64,000 nucleotides of DNA from Staphylococcus agnetis (GTDB taxonomy: Bacteria > Bacillota > Bacilli > Staphylococcales > Staphylococcaceae), in the NCBI RefSeq assembly GCF_002901865.1, contig NZ_PPQF01000008.1, positions 48,615 through 112,614 on the forward strand, given 5' to 3'. The translations under genes and the position numbers were made by a program. The notes under the pieces were generated by a model, which saw only the letters and a program-made list of their open reading frames with translations, had not been told where the DNA came from and did no database searches. Each line of letters begins with the position of its first letter. The stretch's first letter is position 1. Positions 26,897-36,306 of the stretch are shown here, piece by piece.

Positions 26897-27598
26897 ATGG
26901 CATGGTTAGACAAAATAAAGACTACATTGAAGGACGCGTTTACAACTGTACCATGGGAAACGACTGAAAATTCTAGTGGGAGCACGACGATTACTAAAAA
27001 AGCAAGAATCTCAAGCATCGCTGTTGCTATCATACTTTACATCGGATTTATGAGTATTAATTTCGATACATTTTCATTAGTGAGTGTCATCATAGGTATC
27101 ATCGCTTTTTCAATTGCAGCGATGTTATGGAAATCGTCACGATTAAAACTATTTAAATTTGAACGTATTAAAGGCGCACATCTGTTACTTGCGTTCGGTG
27201 TGTTCATTCTCGTCGGATTAATCGATCTGCTATTGTTATCCATGTTAGGGACGGGTAAAACGACAAATGATCAAGCCATCGACCAATCGATTCAACTACG
27301 TTCGACAATTTGGTTCGTCATTTTAGGCACATTTATCGGACCATTCGTTGAGGAAGTTGTATATCGTGGTATGGGGCTTAAATATATGTTTAGAGGTTTA
27401 CCGTGGGTGGGTGTCATTGTGTTATCGACAATATTTGCACTCACACATGTACCATCAAATGTCATAGAGTTTCTAATTTATTTTCAATCTGCAGTATTAT
27501 ATAGCTTTGTTTATTTAAAAACGAAGCGTTTCGAATTACCGTTACTGATGCATATGTTGAACAATGCATACACATTTATTCCATTATTATTTCAATAA
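26897..27598 (+). CDS. CPBP-family intramembrane metalloprotease (CAAX/Abi type)
   Basis: This 233-residue polytopic membrane protein carries the CPBP motifs EEVVYRG (catalytic Glu152-Glu153 and Arg157) and FALTHVPSN with the second-site histidine. Family members process prenylated or peptide substrates in the membrane, and some protect producers against bacteriocins. The ATG at 26897 after TAGGAGTG is preferred over an upstream in-frame start at 26873. It is monocistronic, between rpsR and a terminator shared with the opposite gene. Confidence 0.85.
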   Translation: MAWLDKIKTTLKDAFTTVPWETTENSSGSTTITKKARISSIAVAIILYIGFMSINFDTFSLVSVIIGIIAFSIAAMLWKSSRLKLFKFERIKGAHLLLAFGVFILVGLIDLLLLSMLGTGKTTNDQAIDQSIQLRSTIWFVILGTFIGPFVEEVVYRGMGLKYMFRGLPWVGVIVLSTIFALTHVPSNVIEFLIYFQSAVLYSFVYLKTKRFELPLLMHMLNNAYTFIPLLFQ

Positions 27599-27604
27599 AT
27601 CATT

Positions 27605-27661
27605 AAGGCGCACGATAAGGATTTGGGTTTTGTGAACCCTGTATTCCTACGTGCGCCTTTT
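27605..27661. terminator. Terminator between CPBP and DUF1801 genes
   Basis: AAGGCGCACG and CGTGCGCCTT form a 10-bp stem around a loop that holds a smaller hairpin. The two genes converge on it. Confidence 0.8.
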
Positions 27662-27673
27662 ATTGTGCTTCAA

Positions 27674-28051
27674 TTATTCACGCCAAAATTTTGTCGTATG
27701 TTGTTTATCTGCAATATTTTTATCTATCATTTTACGTATAAGATCAAAATTGACGTCATCTGTCCATTTAATTTTAATAATCATTTTTGTCGCATCATAA
27801 CCCGCTTGTTTGATGGCATCATCAAAATAATTACGTGTCTCAATTTCAGGGGCAATCGCGAAGTGCGGTTTTGCTTTACTGAATCCTAAAATAAATGTGC
27901 CATTGTCTTTTAATAATAACATTGGCTGGTTCCACTTAATTTCTAAAGTAAGTTCAGGGTACTCATTCATCAATTGCTCGACAACATTTTTTAGTTTCTC
28001 ACGATGCGCTGGCTTTTCAATGGTCTCTAGAAATGCTTCAAATGTTTTCAT
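27674..28051 (-). CDS. DUF1801 (YdhG/iron-chaperone-like) family protein
   Basis: This 125-residue protein has the DUF1801 pattern: MNEYPELTLEIKWNQPMLLLKDNGTFILGFSKAKPHFAIAPE, followed by a helix-rich C-terminal half. The fold is related to frataxin-like YdhG proteins, but the function is not settled. The ATG at 28051 is supported by GAGGTGTG. It is transcribed alone, towards the CPBP gene. Confidence 0.8.
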   Translation of the reverse strand: MKTFEAFLETIEKPAHREKLKNVVEQLMNEYPELTLEIKWNQPMLLLKDNGTFILGFSKAKPHFAIAPEIETRNYFDDAIKQAGYDATKMIIKIKWTDDVNFDLIRKMIDKNIADKQHTTKFWRE

Positions 28052-28151
28052 GCACACACCTCAATTTTAAATCCATCTATAGATTGTTTTTTTTACTATA
28101 CCATATTTCATTTTCTAAAGGGTCGCATTTAGAATGCAGATATGTTACTTT

Positions 28152-28170
28152 AATATCGAAAACCGATATT
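28152..28170 (+). promoter_or_regulatory. Palindromic operator before the padR-like gene
   Basis: AATATCG and CGATATT form an inverted repeat with a 5-bp spacer, 20 bp upstream of the padR-like start. It is a good candidate for autoregulation by the PadR protein. Confidence 0.55.
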
Positions 28171-28189
28171 AGAAAAAGGAGGACGTTAT

Positions 28190-28492
28190 TTGAAAAGTAA
28201 ACTAGAACGCCGTATGTTTTTAGGGTTTATATATATTCATATTTTATATCATGCGCTTGAAGCACCGATTTACGGCAGTTGGATGATTGAGGAGTTACGT
28301 GAACATGGCTATGACATGAGTGCGGGGACGTTATATCCGATTTTACATCGTATGGAAGAAGAGGGATTGCTTGAAACCGAGAAAGTCACGGTGAAGGGGC
28401 ATCAGCGTATTCATTACAGCTGTACGGATTTTGGTGCTCAAATGTTGAAGGAAAGTAAGCGTAAATTAGCTGAGTTACTAAATGAAATTTAG
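28190..28492 (+). CDS. PadR-family transcriptional regulator
   Basis: This 100-residue winged-helix protein has the PadR signature YGSWMIEELREHGYDMSAGTLYPILHRMEEEGLLETEK, with a helical C-terminus for dimerisation. The start codon is TTG behind AGGAGGACG. The chrA-like gene follows 12 bp after its stop, so this is probably a self-regulated two-gene operon in which PadR controls the transporter. A palindrome upstream is the likely operator. Confidence 0.88.
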   Translation: MKSKLERRMFLGFIYIHILYHALEAPIYGSWMIEELREHGYDMSAGTLYPILHRMEEEGLLETEKVTVKGHQRIHYSCTDFGAQMLKESKRKLAELLNEI

Positions 28493-28504
28493 GAGGATGA
28501 CGCT

Positions 28505-29662
28505 ATGAAAGAGTATGTTCATTTATTTTTAATTGCTTTAAGGTTGGGCTGTACTTCTTTCGGAGGGCCTACAGCACATTTGGGATATTTTTATGATGAG
28601 TATGTGAAACGGCGTCAATGGTTAACAGATGCGCAATATACGCATTTGGTTGCTTTGTGTCAGTTTTTACCAGGACCTGCGAGTAGCCAGGTAGGATTTG
28701 GTATTGGTGTGGCCAAAGCAGGACTCATTGGGGGCATCATATCATTCCTCGGTTTTACACTGCCGTCTGTCTTGATTTTAGTCATATTTGCAAGCTTGCT
28801 TCAAACATCTGGGATGGATATGAGTTGGGTGAACGGTTTAAAAATTGTAGCGGTCGCTGTGGTACTTAATGCTATCTTAGGTATGGCTCAAAAACTACTC
28901 CCAGATATGAAAACGAAACTATTTGCATTGTTCACGCTCGTCGTTACAGTGCTTATTGCACACCCAGCGTCGCAAGTGCTCGCATTAACTATAGTAGGTC
29001 TCATTGGTTTATTTGTATTTAAACATGAACAAGGTGAAACATCACAAGTGCGACTATTTCAAATCCGTCGCTCTGTGGGTATTAGCGCACTGATACTCTT
29101 TTTTAGTTTACTCATTCTATTACCCATCGCGAATGCGCTGTCACAATCGTCATGGATAGCGATGATAGATCATTTCTACCGTTCCGGTGCACTCGTTTTT
29201 GGTGGGGGACACGTCGTATTACCTTTATTAGAAGGTGCATTTGTAGGAGGTAACATGATTAGTGCAGATGATTTTATTACGGGATATGCACTCGCGCAAG
29301 CCGTACCGGGGCCGTTGTTTACATTCGCATCTTATATTGGAACCGTCATGTCAGGTTGGCTCGGTGCTATTGTAGCAACGCTCGCCATCTTTTTACCTGC
29401 ATTTTTACTTCTTGTAGGCGTCTTGCCATTTTGGGAACGCGTTCAAAATAATACGCACATGCGTAAAGTTTTAAAAGGCGTCAGTGCAGGCGTGGTAGGT
29501 ATATTGGTCGCTGCGTTTTATGATCCTATCCTGACATCAGCAGTGCATACACGCATAGACTTTGTATTTGCTGCTGTTATATTTGTATTGTTGGCGTACT
29601 GTAAAGTGCCTTCTTGGGCGATTGTGATTTTAGGTATTATTGGCGGTGTCGCGCTGTATTAA
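28505..29662 (+). CDS. chrA: Chromate transporter ChrA (CHR family)
   Basis: This long-chain CHR protein has 385 residues and two homologous halves. Each begins with a GxxxFGGP-type motif: RLGCTSFGGPTAHLGYF in the first half and YRSGALVFGGGHVVLPLLEGAFV in the second. Each has a proline/glycine-rich block (CQFLPGPASSQVGFGIG; AQAVPGPLFTFASYIG). CHR proteins expel chromate in proton-coupled exchange; some export sulfate-like ions. It is in an operon with padR. The start follows GGAGGATGACGCT. Confidence 0.88.
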   Translation: MKEYVHLFLIALRLGCTSFGGPTAHLGYFYDEYVKRRQWLTDAQYTHLVALCQFLPGPASSQVGFGIGVAKAGLIGGIISFLGFTLPSVLILVIFASLLQTSGMDMSWVNGLKIVAVAVVLNAILGMAQKLLPDMKTKLFALFTLVVTVLIAHPASQVLALTIVGLIGLFVFKHEQGETSQVRLFQIRRSVGISALILFFSLLILLPIANALSQSSWIAMIDHFYRSGALVFGGGHVVLPLLEGAFVGGNMISADDFITGYALAQAVPGPLFTFASYIGTVMSGWLGAIVATLAIFLPAFLLLVGVLPFWERVQNNTHMRKVLKGVSAGVVGILVAAFYDPILTSAVHTRIDFVFAAVIFVLLAYCKVPSWAIVILGIIGGVALY

Positions 29663-29785
29663 ATATACAAAATAGTAGTTCGCTTTTTAATCGTTTTTTA
29701 ATTTTTCTTTAAGTCAATTTCAATCTCTAATGATTAAAGTAACCATATATAACAGGGCGTTATTTAATTTGAGGAGTGTTGAAAG

Positions 29786-30982
29786 ATGAAATGTACAGTG
29801 ATTCCATCAGGATTTAAAGAAAGTCTGAGTGCAGAAGAAGTGGGTTATGCGATTAAAAAAGGGATTCATAATGTTTCGCCGACACATGATGTTCACGTCA
29901 TTCCTATGGTGGATGGTGGTGAAGGATTCGTTGAAACAATGATTAAAGTGAAAAATGGTTACAAAATAAAGACGCAAGTGACAGGACCTATAGGTAAACA
30001 AATCTCTTCATTCTTTGGTGTTTTTAAAGAAGACGGCCAAACTGTGGCGGTGATTGAAATGGCAGCCATTGCAGGACTGAGACATGTGCCTAAAACGAAG
30101 CGTAACCCTCTATATACAACGACATATGGTGTAGGAGAAACGATTTTAAAAGCGCTAGATTATGGTGTGGATCGTATTTTGATAGGTTGTGGGGATTCAG
30201 GCACATCGGATGGTGGCATTGGCATGGCCCAAGCAATAGGAGTACAACTATTCGACGCACAAGATGCGCTGCTTCATATACAAGGTGCTGCCGATATTCA
30301 TAAAATTGCGTATATGGATTTGTCAGGTGTCGATCCACGGATACAACTTACGCAAATTGATGTCGCTGTAAATTGGACTAATGTGTTATGCGGTGAAAAC
30401 GGTGTTGCACGAGTGTTTGGACCTCAAAAGGGAGCGACATCAGAAGAAGTAGAACACTTATCTGCTAACCTTGAACATTTCGCAACTCTAATTGAACGTG
30501 AGACAGGTAAAAATTTACGCACAGTTGAAGGGTCAGGTGCTTCAGGTGGTCTCGGGGCAGGCTTAAGCGCATTTGCAAATGCGACGTTACATCCACGTTT
30601 TGATGTCATTATGACTTATATTAATGTTAAAACGGCGATTAAAGATAGCGATGTTGTTATTACCGCTGAAGGTTGTATTGATGATCAAACGCCTAATGGA
30701 AAAATACCAGCTGAAGTCGCACGAATCGCTAAAATATATGACAAACCCGTCGTGGCACTTGCAGGTACAATTGGTAAAAATGCGAAACGCAATTATCAAA
30801 GTGGTATCGATGCGTTTTCAAGCATTATTCCGGGTCCTACGACACTTGATAATGCTATTGAAGATGCAGAAAAGTGGCTGGAAGGCTGTGCAGAAAGCGC
30901 CATCCGACATATTACAATTGGTATGTCTTTGATAGAATCAGAACAAGAATTTGATGCATCAAGCAAGAAAGTAGCGCTATAA
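29786..30982 (+). CDS. Glycerate kinase (GarK/GlxK family)
   Basis: This kinase phosphorylates D-glycerate to 2-phosphoglycerate (class II family) or 3-phosphoglycerate. The 398-residue product has the family landmarks PSGFKESLSAEEVGYAI, PMVDGGEGFVETM, GDSGTSDGGIGMAQAIG, GASGGLGAGLSAF and VITAEGCIDDQT (usually TGEGxxDxQT). A GAGGAG ribosome site is present. The gene ends 1 bp before the next start, which encodes an SLC13-type transporter. This suggests that uptake and phosphorylation of glycerate or a related acid are coupled. Confidence 0.88.
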   Translation: MKCTVIPSGFKESLSAEEVGYAIKKGIHNVSPTHDVHVIPMVDGGEGFVETMIKVKNGYKIKTQVTGPIGKQISSFFGVFKEDGQTVAVIEMAAIAGLRHVPKTKRNPLYTTTYGVGETILKALDYGVDRILIGCGDSGTSDGGIGMAQAIGVQLFDAQDALLHIQGAADIHKIAYMDLSGVDPRIQLTQIDVAVNWTNVLCGENGVARVFGPQKGATSEEVEHLSANLEHFATLIERETGKNLRTVEGSGASGGLGAGLSAFANATLHPRFDVIMTYINVKTAIKDSDVVITAEGCIDDQTPNGKIPAEVARIAKIYDKPVVALAGTIGKNAKRNYQSGIDAFSSIIPGPTTLDNAIEDAEKWLEGCAESAIRHITIGMSLIESEQEFDASSKKVAL

Positions 30983-30983
30983 A

Positions 30984-32381
30984 ATGTTCAATAACGTATC
31001 ATTAACCCAACTGACGGCGTGGTTAGGTTTTATCATTATCGCATTAAGTATCTTTTTAGGAACATCGTTAGCGTACCTAGGTAAGGTCAGTTTAATGTGT
31101 TTTATTTTGGCACTAGGGCTATTTGTATTTTCTAAAGTACCTGCTGGACTTGTAGGGATGTTATGTCTTGTTGTTGCAGTAGTGTTAGGTGTGCCTGAAG
31201 CGATGTTATTTAATGCACTGAACCAACACATTGTATGGTTAATGATAGGTGCCTTTATCATGAGTGCTGTGATCGAATCGAGTGGATTGCTGCAACGTTT
31301 GGTAAAGTGGATGGCTATGCACTGCTATACACCTGTCCGTGCGATAGGGTTTATGAGTCTAGCTATTTTACTCATGACGTTTACGATTCCGTCCACATCG
31401 AGTCGTGCTGCAGCATTTATGCCTATTTTTCAAGCGCTAAAGACGCATTTCCCTAAATATCAAACATTCTTTGGTCTTTTAATTCCAATGTTGATTCTGA
31501 TGATGACCAATGCCACATTAATCGGGGCAGGTAGTCATCTGATAGGTATTGGTATTTTAGAAGGTCAAACAAACGCTCAAATCAGTTACATGTCATTTTT
31601 ACTATGGGGGTTACCATTTGCATTAATCATAAGCTTATTAACGATTCTTGTACTGAGATGGCACATCAAGCCTCATACCGTCAATGTGCCTCTTGATAAT
31701 GCGTCTGCACAGTACATTGAACATGCACGCGAGCCATTGACATCACAAGAAAAGATTGCGTTGAGTTTGATTGGACTAACGATTTTATTATGGCTTACAG
31801 AGGCACTGCATGGCTTTGATATAGCGTTTGTGACGATAGCGATGAGTTGTATCATGATGTTACCACAGTTCAAGTTAATTACTTGGAATACCGCGTTAAA
31901 AAAAGTGTCTTGGAGTTTAATCTTTTTTGTCTCAAGTGCAACAGTGTTGGGAGAACTCCTTGTGAAGTACAAAGTGATTGCCCATTTCCAAACACTATTT
32001 ATGCAAGGGTTACAACATATATCAATTAAGAATGAATGGTTTTTAATTTTACTCATTAGTGTCATTAGCGTGATGTCACATTTATTGATTACAAGTCATA
32101 CGACACGAGCGGTAGTGCTTATACCGACATTTCTAGTACTCTGTAAGATGTTTGACCTTAATCCTGTTGCAGTAGTTTTTATTGCACTTATAGGTATTAA
32201 CTATTGTGTGACATTTCCAGTAAGCTCTAAAGCATTACTTATTTTTTATGAGTTAGAGGAACGACCATTTACAACAAGACAACTTGCTTATTTGAGTCTT
32301 TATTTAATGCCGATGTACATCATTGTAATGGTTGTAATGTATTTTATTTATTGGCAGTTTACGGGGTTACATTTAAAGTAG
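30984..32381 (+). CDS. SLC13/DASS-family anion permease
   Basis: This 465-residue membrane protein with about 11-12 spans has family features such as NQHIVWLMIGAFIMSAVIESSGL, TFTIPSTSSRAAAFMPI, LMMTNATLIGAGSHLIGIGI and a second Ser/Thr-rich re-entrant loop (SHLLITSHTTRAVVLIPT). SLC13 proteins import di- or tricarboxylates, sulfate and related anions with sodium. It is translated directly after the glycerate kinase, so glycerate or a related hydroxy acid is the natural guess, but the substrate is not shown by sequence. Confidence 0.78.
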   Translation: MFNNVSLTQLTAWLGFIIIALSIFLGTSLAYLGKVSLMCFILALGLFVFSKVPAGLVGMLCLVVAVVLGVPEAMLFNALNQHIVWLMIGAFIMSAVIESSGLLQRLVKWMAMHCYTPVRAIGFMSLAILLMTFTIPSTSSRAAAFMPIFQALKTHFPKYQTFFGLLIPMLILMMTNATLIGAGSHLIGIGILEGQTNAQISYMSFLLWGLPFALIISLLTILVLRWHIKPHTVNVPLDNASAQYIEHAREPLTSQEKIALSLIGLTILLWLTEALHGFDIAFVTIAMSCIMMLPQFKLITWNTALKKVSWSLIFFVSSATVLGELLVKYKVIAHFQTLFMQGLQHISIKNEWFLILLISVISVMSHLLITSHTTRAVVLIPTFLVLCKMFDLNPVAVVFIALIGINYCVTFPVSSKALLIFYELEERPFTTRQLAYLSLYLMPMYIIVMVVMYFIYWQFTGLHLK

Positions 32382-32390
32382 GGGGCTGAC

Positions 32391-33068
32391 ATGGAACATA
32401 TTTTAATAGTTGAAGATGATGAAAAAATTGCACGTGTATTACAATTAGAACTTGAATTTGCAGAATATCATGTGACGAATGTCTACACAGGTAAAGAAGC
32501 ATTACATGCGTATAATGAAGGGGCCTTTGATTTAATTTTATTAGATGTCATGTTGCCTGAACTCAATGGATTAGAAGTTTTAAGGCGCATTCGAATGAAG
32601 GATAAAAATACAAAAGTGATTATGTTGACGGCGAGAGATGCAGTTACTGACAAAGTCGGTGGTCTTGACTCTGGAGCGAATGATTATGTGACAAAACCGT
32701 TTGAAATTGAAGAGTTGTTGGCACGTATTCGTGTGCATTTAAAATCAGCACAAATCGAAGCTAAATCACCTTCACACACACTTCAATATAAACATATTCG
32801 TGTAGATACAAATTCACGAGAAGTATTCCGCGATGATACCTTAATCAATTTAACACCCAAAGAATATGAGCTCCTTGTGTTTTTATTAGAGCACAAAAAT
32901 CAAGCGTTAGAACGTGAAAAAATTATAGAAAAAGTATGGGCCTATGACTATCAAGGAGATACCAATGTTGTAGATGTGTATGTACGTCATTTGCGAAAAA
33001 AGCTCGATCAATCTAAGCCATCGCTCATTTCTAGTGTTCGCGGTTATGGCTATATGATAAAGGATTGA
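32391..33068 (+). CDS. OmpR-family two-component response regulator
   Basis: The protein has 225 residues. The receiver domain (1-115) has acidic Glu8/Asp9, phospho-acceptor Asp52 in LILLDVMLP, Thr80, and Lys102 in VTKPF. The winged-helix DNA-binding domain (about 128-225) ends VDVYVRHLRKKLDQ...SVRGYGYMI. It resembles ArlR/CovR-type regulators but is a separate paralogue, and I do not assign a gene name. It begins 9 bp after the permease gene and 4 bp before the sensor kinase gene, in one apparent operon. Confidence 0.88.
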   Translation: MEHILIVEDDEKIARVLQLELEFAEYHVTNVYTGKEALHAYNEGAFDLILLDVMLPELNGLEVLRRIRMKDKNTKVIMLTARDAVTDKVGGLDSGANDYVTKPFEIEELLARIRVHLKSAQIEAKSPSHTLQYKHIRVDTNSREVFRDDTLINLTPKEYELLVFLLEHKNQALEREKIIEKVWAYDYQGDTNVVDVYVRHLRKKLDQSKPSLISSVRGYGYMIKD

Positions 33069-33072
33069 AGCC

Positions 33073-34443
33073 ATGCGTTTAGGAACTCGAATTCAACTGT
33101 ATATTACGTTAATGACGGTAATTATAGTCATTTGCGTGAACATACTTGTTTATTTTTTATTTAAACATTATGCACTGGAATCCGAACTGAATCAACTCGA
33201 AAACCGTAGTGTCAATATTATGGAAGAAATGAAAGCTTCTGAAAACCAAACGAATACGGAAATTATGAACCACGGGTATATTTTATCAGATGGCTATATT
33301 AGCGTGGTGAACCAAGATGATGTAGCAATTGTAAAATTTGCGACAGATGTGACATACAACAATATGGAATTAGACTATCGTGCGCATCAATATAAAAGGA
33401 CGATGGACTACAAAGGCCATCACTTTGCGATGGTGTCATTACCTATTGTTTGGAAAGATGGCAATGTCGTTAATTTACAATTATTTGAAAATGTCGACTT
33501 TAAATATGAATCTTTTCAAATGTTGAAATGGATTTTAGTCGGCTCCACCTTGTTTGTATTAATCCTCATTTTTTATATCAATAATATGGTAACCCGTATC
33601 ATTACAGAACCGATATTGCAATTAATTCAACATATTAAAAAAACAGAGGATACTAAAGACTATCAACCTGTTCACATTCAAAAAAATGATTCGTATGAAA
33701 TTAAAGTATTATCAAATTCGTTTAACGATATGATGAATAAATTAAAAGAACATGATGAGAAACAACAAGCATTTATTATGAATGCGTCACATGAATTAAA
33801 AACGCCAATCACGGTCATTAGTTCCTACAGCCAAATGTTGAAACGTTTTGGAAAAAAAGATGAAAGAACGTTAGATGAAAGTATTCACGCAATTCATGAT
33901 GAAGCGCAAAAAATGAAGTTTTTAACTGAACAGCTACTGTATGTGGCTCAAATTACAGAAAATAAGACGGAGCGCAGTCTTGAATATGTCCATCTACCGA
34001 CCATTGTTCGAGAATTAGTAGACAGAATGACTAATGTCTACACTCATACCTTGAAAGTGGAAGATCATACGGCATCAGGAAATGTACAGATAGATGTCCA
34101 ATCCTTTAAACAATTGGTTCATATATTTTTAGATAATGCACATAAATATGGACACACATCAATTAATCTTATATTAACCGAAACTAAACAGCACGTGATT
34201 CTATCGATATCTGATGACGGTATAGGAATTCCTCAAGCGGAACTGCCGCACATTTTTACGCGATTTTATCGTGTGGACAAAGCACGTTCACGAAAAACAG
34301 GCGGTTCTGGTCTAGGGTTATCCATTGCCCAGGAAATCGCTAAGAAAGAACATATTACAATTCATGTGGATAGCGAAGTGAATCATGGAACGACTTTTAC
34401 ATTAACGATTCCAAAGGAGGTAAACTATGAAATCACTCCTTAA
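33073..34443 (+). CDS. Membrane sensor histidine kinase
   Basis: This 456-residue partner of the preceding response regulator has a first membrane span at about 9-30, an extracytoplasmic sensor of about 120 residues, and a second span at about 152-170. HAMP follows at about 171-225, then HisKA with phospho-acceptor His240 in NASHELKTPIT, and the HATPase domain with DNAHKYG, DDGIGIP and GGSGLGLSIA. All catalytic boxes are intact. Its 3' end overlaps the next gene by 17 bp. The signal sensed is unknown. Confidence 0.9.
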   Translation: MRLGTRIQLYITLMTVIIVICVNILVYFLFKHYALESELNQLENRSVNIMEEMKASENQTNTEIMNHGYILSDGYISVVNQDDVAIVKFATDVTYNNMELDYRAHQYKRTMDYKGHHFAMVSLPIVWKDGNVVNLQLFENVDFKYESFQMLKWILVGSTLFVLILIFYINNMVTRIITEPILQLIQHIKKTEDTKDYQPVHIQKNDSYEIKVLSNSFNDMMNKLKEHDEKQQAFIMNASHELKTPITVISSYSQMLKRFGKKDERTLDESIHAIHDEAQKMKFLTEQLLYVAQITENKTERSLEYVHLPTIVRELVDRMTNVYTHTLKVEDHTASGNVQIDVQSFKQLVHIFLDNAHKYGHTSINLILTETKQHVILSISDDGIGIPQAELPHIFTRFYRVDKARSRKTGGSGLGLSIAQEIAKKEHITIHVDSEVNHGTTFTLTIPKEVNYEITP

Positions 34444-35125
34444 AATAGTTGTACTTATCATTAGCATCATATTAGCCGTTGTTTTAGGTATCGTTATTTA
34501 TCTTAGCGCCAATCAATCATACATGAGTAAAGCGAGCGCAAAGCAATTGGTGGAAAACCGTTATGACGGCACAGTAAAATCCATTCATACGAATCAAAAT
34601 GAAGCTGAATTTAATGTGAGAATGGTGAATAAAGAGGCAGAGTATCACATTGTGATAGATAGAAAAAAAGCGTCAATTAAGCAAATGACGAAGACGAAAA
34701 CGTTTAAAAAGCAAACAGCTCAGAAAAAAAGCCAAAAACAAAAGAAGAGGACGCATCACATCAGTGAAAACGAAGCGAAAACCATCGCTAAAAAGCATGT
34801 CGGAGGTACGTTTGTCGCAATCAAATTACAACAATCGAAAAATGCGCCACACTATGCGGTGACACAACATGTGAATCAAAGCGAAGGCGCCAATGTGATG
34901 ATACATCGCCTAACTGGTAAAGTGACCTCAGTGTCATGGTTCACCCGTGCAGGCGCGACAACTCAAGAAGAACATGCTGCGACGGATCATCCTTCACATG
35001 ATGCATCAGCACCACAGTCCCATGAAACGCCTAACACGTCACAAGTGCCATCTTCGCCACAATCACCAACATCTACTTCTGACGATGATGATATTGGAGA
35101 GGATGACTGGGGTGAAGACGACTAA
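34427..35125 (+). CDS. Membrane-anchored PepSY-domain protein
   Basis: This 232-residue protein starts inside the 3' end of the kinase gene, behind AAGGAGG. It has one N-terminal membrane anchor (about 3-27). Two PepSY-like units follow: SKASAKQLVENRYDGTVKSI and SENEAKTIAKKHVGGTFVAI. They are separated by a lysine-rich linker, and each continues into beta strands. A His/Ser/Pro-rich and then strongly acidic tail (DDDDIGEDDWGEDD) ends the protein. PepSY proteins next to two-component systems are thought to modulate the sensor outside the cell; the acidic tail could bind cations, which is an inference. Confidence 0.75.
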   Translation: MKSLLKIVVLIISIILAVVLGIVIYLSANQSYMSKASAKQLVENRYDGTVKSIHTNQNEAEFNVRMVNKEAEYHIVIDRKKASIKQMTKTKTFKKQTAQKKSQKQKKRTHHISENEAKTIAKKHVGGTFVAIKLQQSKNAPHYAVTQHVNQSEGANVMIHRLTGKVTSVSWFTRAGATTQEEHAATDHPSHDASAPQSHETPNTSQVPSSPQSPTSTSDDDDIGEDDWGEDD

Positions 35126-35131
35126 CACGAC

Positions 35132-35186
35132 AAAATGCAATGCTAACCTGATTCGACATCAATCATGGGGACGTTGCATTTTTTTA
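35132..35186 (+). terminator. Terminator after the PepSY gene
   Basis: AAAATGCAA and TTGCATTTT enclose an inner CCTGATT/AATCATGG stem, followed by T residues. It separates the five-gene run from bioB. Confidence 0.7.
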
Positions 35187-35192
35187 ACGACG

Positions 35193-35224
35193 AATGTAAA
35201 CTTATTTAAAATTTTGTTTACAAT
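35193..35224 (+). promoter_or_regulatory. BirA-type biotin operator at bioB
   Basis: AATGTAAAC, a 14-bp spacer, and GTTTACAAT form the two-half-site layout known for biotin repressor BirA operators in Firmicutes. A -10-like TATACT (35230-35235) follows directly, so bound BirA would block transcription. Confidence 0.75.
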
Positions 35225-35260
35225 TATGCTATACTGTCCTATAGATTAGGAGGTTTTAGA

Positions 35261-36253
35261 ATGAATTTAGCAATGCGCATTTTACAAGGTCACCCTTTAA
35301 CACATCAAGAAGCTTATGACATATTTATTGATGATACGATGGATACGATGGATTTGGTACATGAAGCGTATCAACTGAGAAAACATTATTATGGGCACAA
35401 AGTGAAACTGAATATGATATTGAACGCTAAAAGTGGTATTTGCCCAGAAGATTGTGGTTATTGTGGTCAATCACGTGAAATGAAAGAAAAACAACGCTAT
35501 GCTTTAATTCCTGAAAACCAAATTACTGAAGGGGCTAAAGTGGCAGCGGAACATGAAATTGGTACATATTGTATTGTAATGAGTGGTAGAGGACCAAGTG
35601 ATAAAGAAGTAGATCATATTACGAAATCTGTTGAGCGTATTAAATCAGAACATCCTCAATTGAAGATTTGTGCATGCTTAGGATTAACGAATGAAAAACA
35701 AGCAGCGCAATTGAAAGCTGCGGGTGTGGACCGTTATAATCACAACTTAAATACGAGTGAAAATTATCACGACGAAGTTGTTACCACACATTCATATCAA
35801 GACCGCGTTGATACGATTGAGACGATGAAGGCACACAATATTTCACCATGTTCGGGTGTCATTTGTGGTATGGGGGAAACGAACGAGGATATCGTGGATA
35901 TGGCGTTTGCCTTGAGAGACATTGACGCAGACAGTATCCCGGTCAACTTTTTACATCCGATTAAAGGAACGAAATTTGGAGAGATGGATGACTTAACACC
36001 AATGCGTTGCTTACGTATTTTGGCACTATTTAGGTTAATTAATCCAACGAAAGAGATTCGTATTGCTGGTGGCCGTGAAGTCAACTTGCGTTCATTACAA
36101 TCTACAGCTTTGATGGTAGCGAATTCTATTTTCGTTGGTGATTATTTAATCACAGGGGGTCAGCCAAATCAATTAGATTACGATATGATTAAAGATATGG
36201 GATACGAGATTGATTATAACCATGACGTTGCACAACCGGTTAAAACGGTATAA
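35261..36253 (+). CDS. bioB: Biotin synthase BioB
   Basis: This radical-SAM enzyme inserts sulfur into dethiobiotin. The 330-residue product has the [4Fe-4S] motif CxxxCxxC in [13 protein letters not shown], followed by the family blocks [54 protein letters not shown] and [11 protein letters not shown]. An AGGAGG ribosome site is present. It stands alone, with no bioA, bioD, bioF or bioW beside it, and is closed by a terminator. The earlier biotin steps must be encoded elsewhere, or the cell takes up dethiobiotin. Confidence 0.95.
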   Translation: MNLAMRILQGHPLTHQEAYDIFIDDTMDTMDLVHEAYQLRKHYYGHKVKLNMILNAKSGICPEDCGYCGQSREMKEKQRYALIPENQITEGAKVAAEHEIGTYCIVMSGRGPSDKEVDHITKSVERIKSEHPQLKICACLGLTNEKQAAQLKAAGVDRYNHNLNTSENYHDEVVTTHSYQDRVDTIETMKAHNISPCSGVICGMGETNEDIVDMAFALRDIDADSIPVNFLHPIKGTKFGEMDDLTPMRCLRILALFRLINPTKEIRIAGGREVNLRSLQSTALMVANSIFVGDYLITGGQPNQLDYDMIKDMGYEIDYNHDVAQPVKTV

Positions 36254-36264
36254 TGATGTGCGTA

Positions 36265-36306
36265 AAAACTGTCGATGAAGCCGTGTGCTTGATTGGCAGT
36301 TTTTTA
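36265..36306 (+). terminator. Terminator after bioB
   Basis: AAAACTGTC and GGCAGTTTT pair around an 18-21-nt loop and are followed by T residues. Confidence 0.7.

Noticed and set aside
27623..27889. Rightward open frame of 88 codons
   Set aside because: It is antisense to the DUF1801 gene, which has the clear family pattern and ribosome site.
31673..32065. Leftward open frame of 130 codons
   Set aside because: It is antisense to the SLC13 permease gene and lacks a ribosome site.
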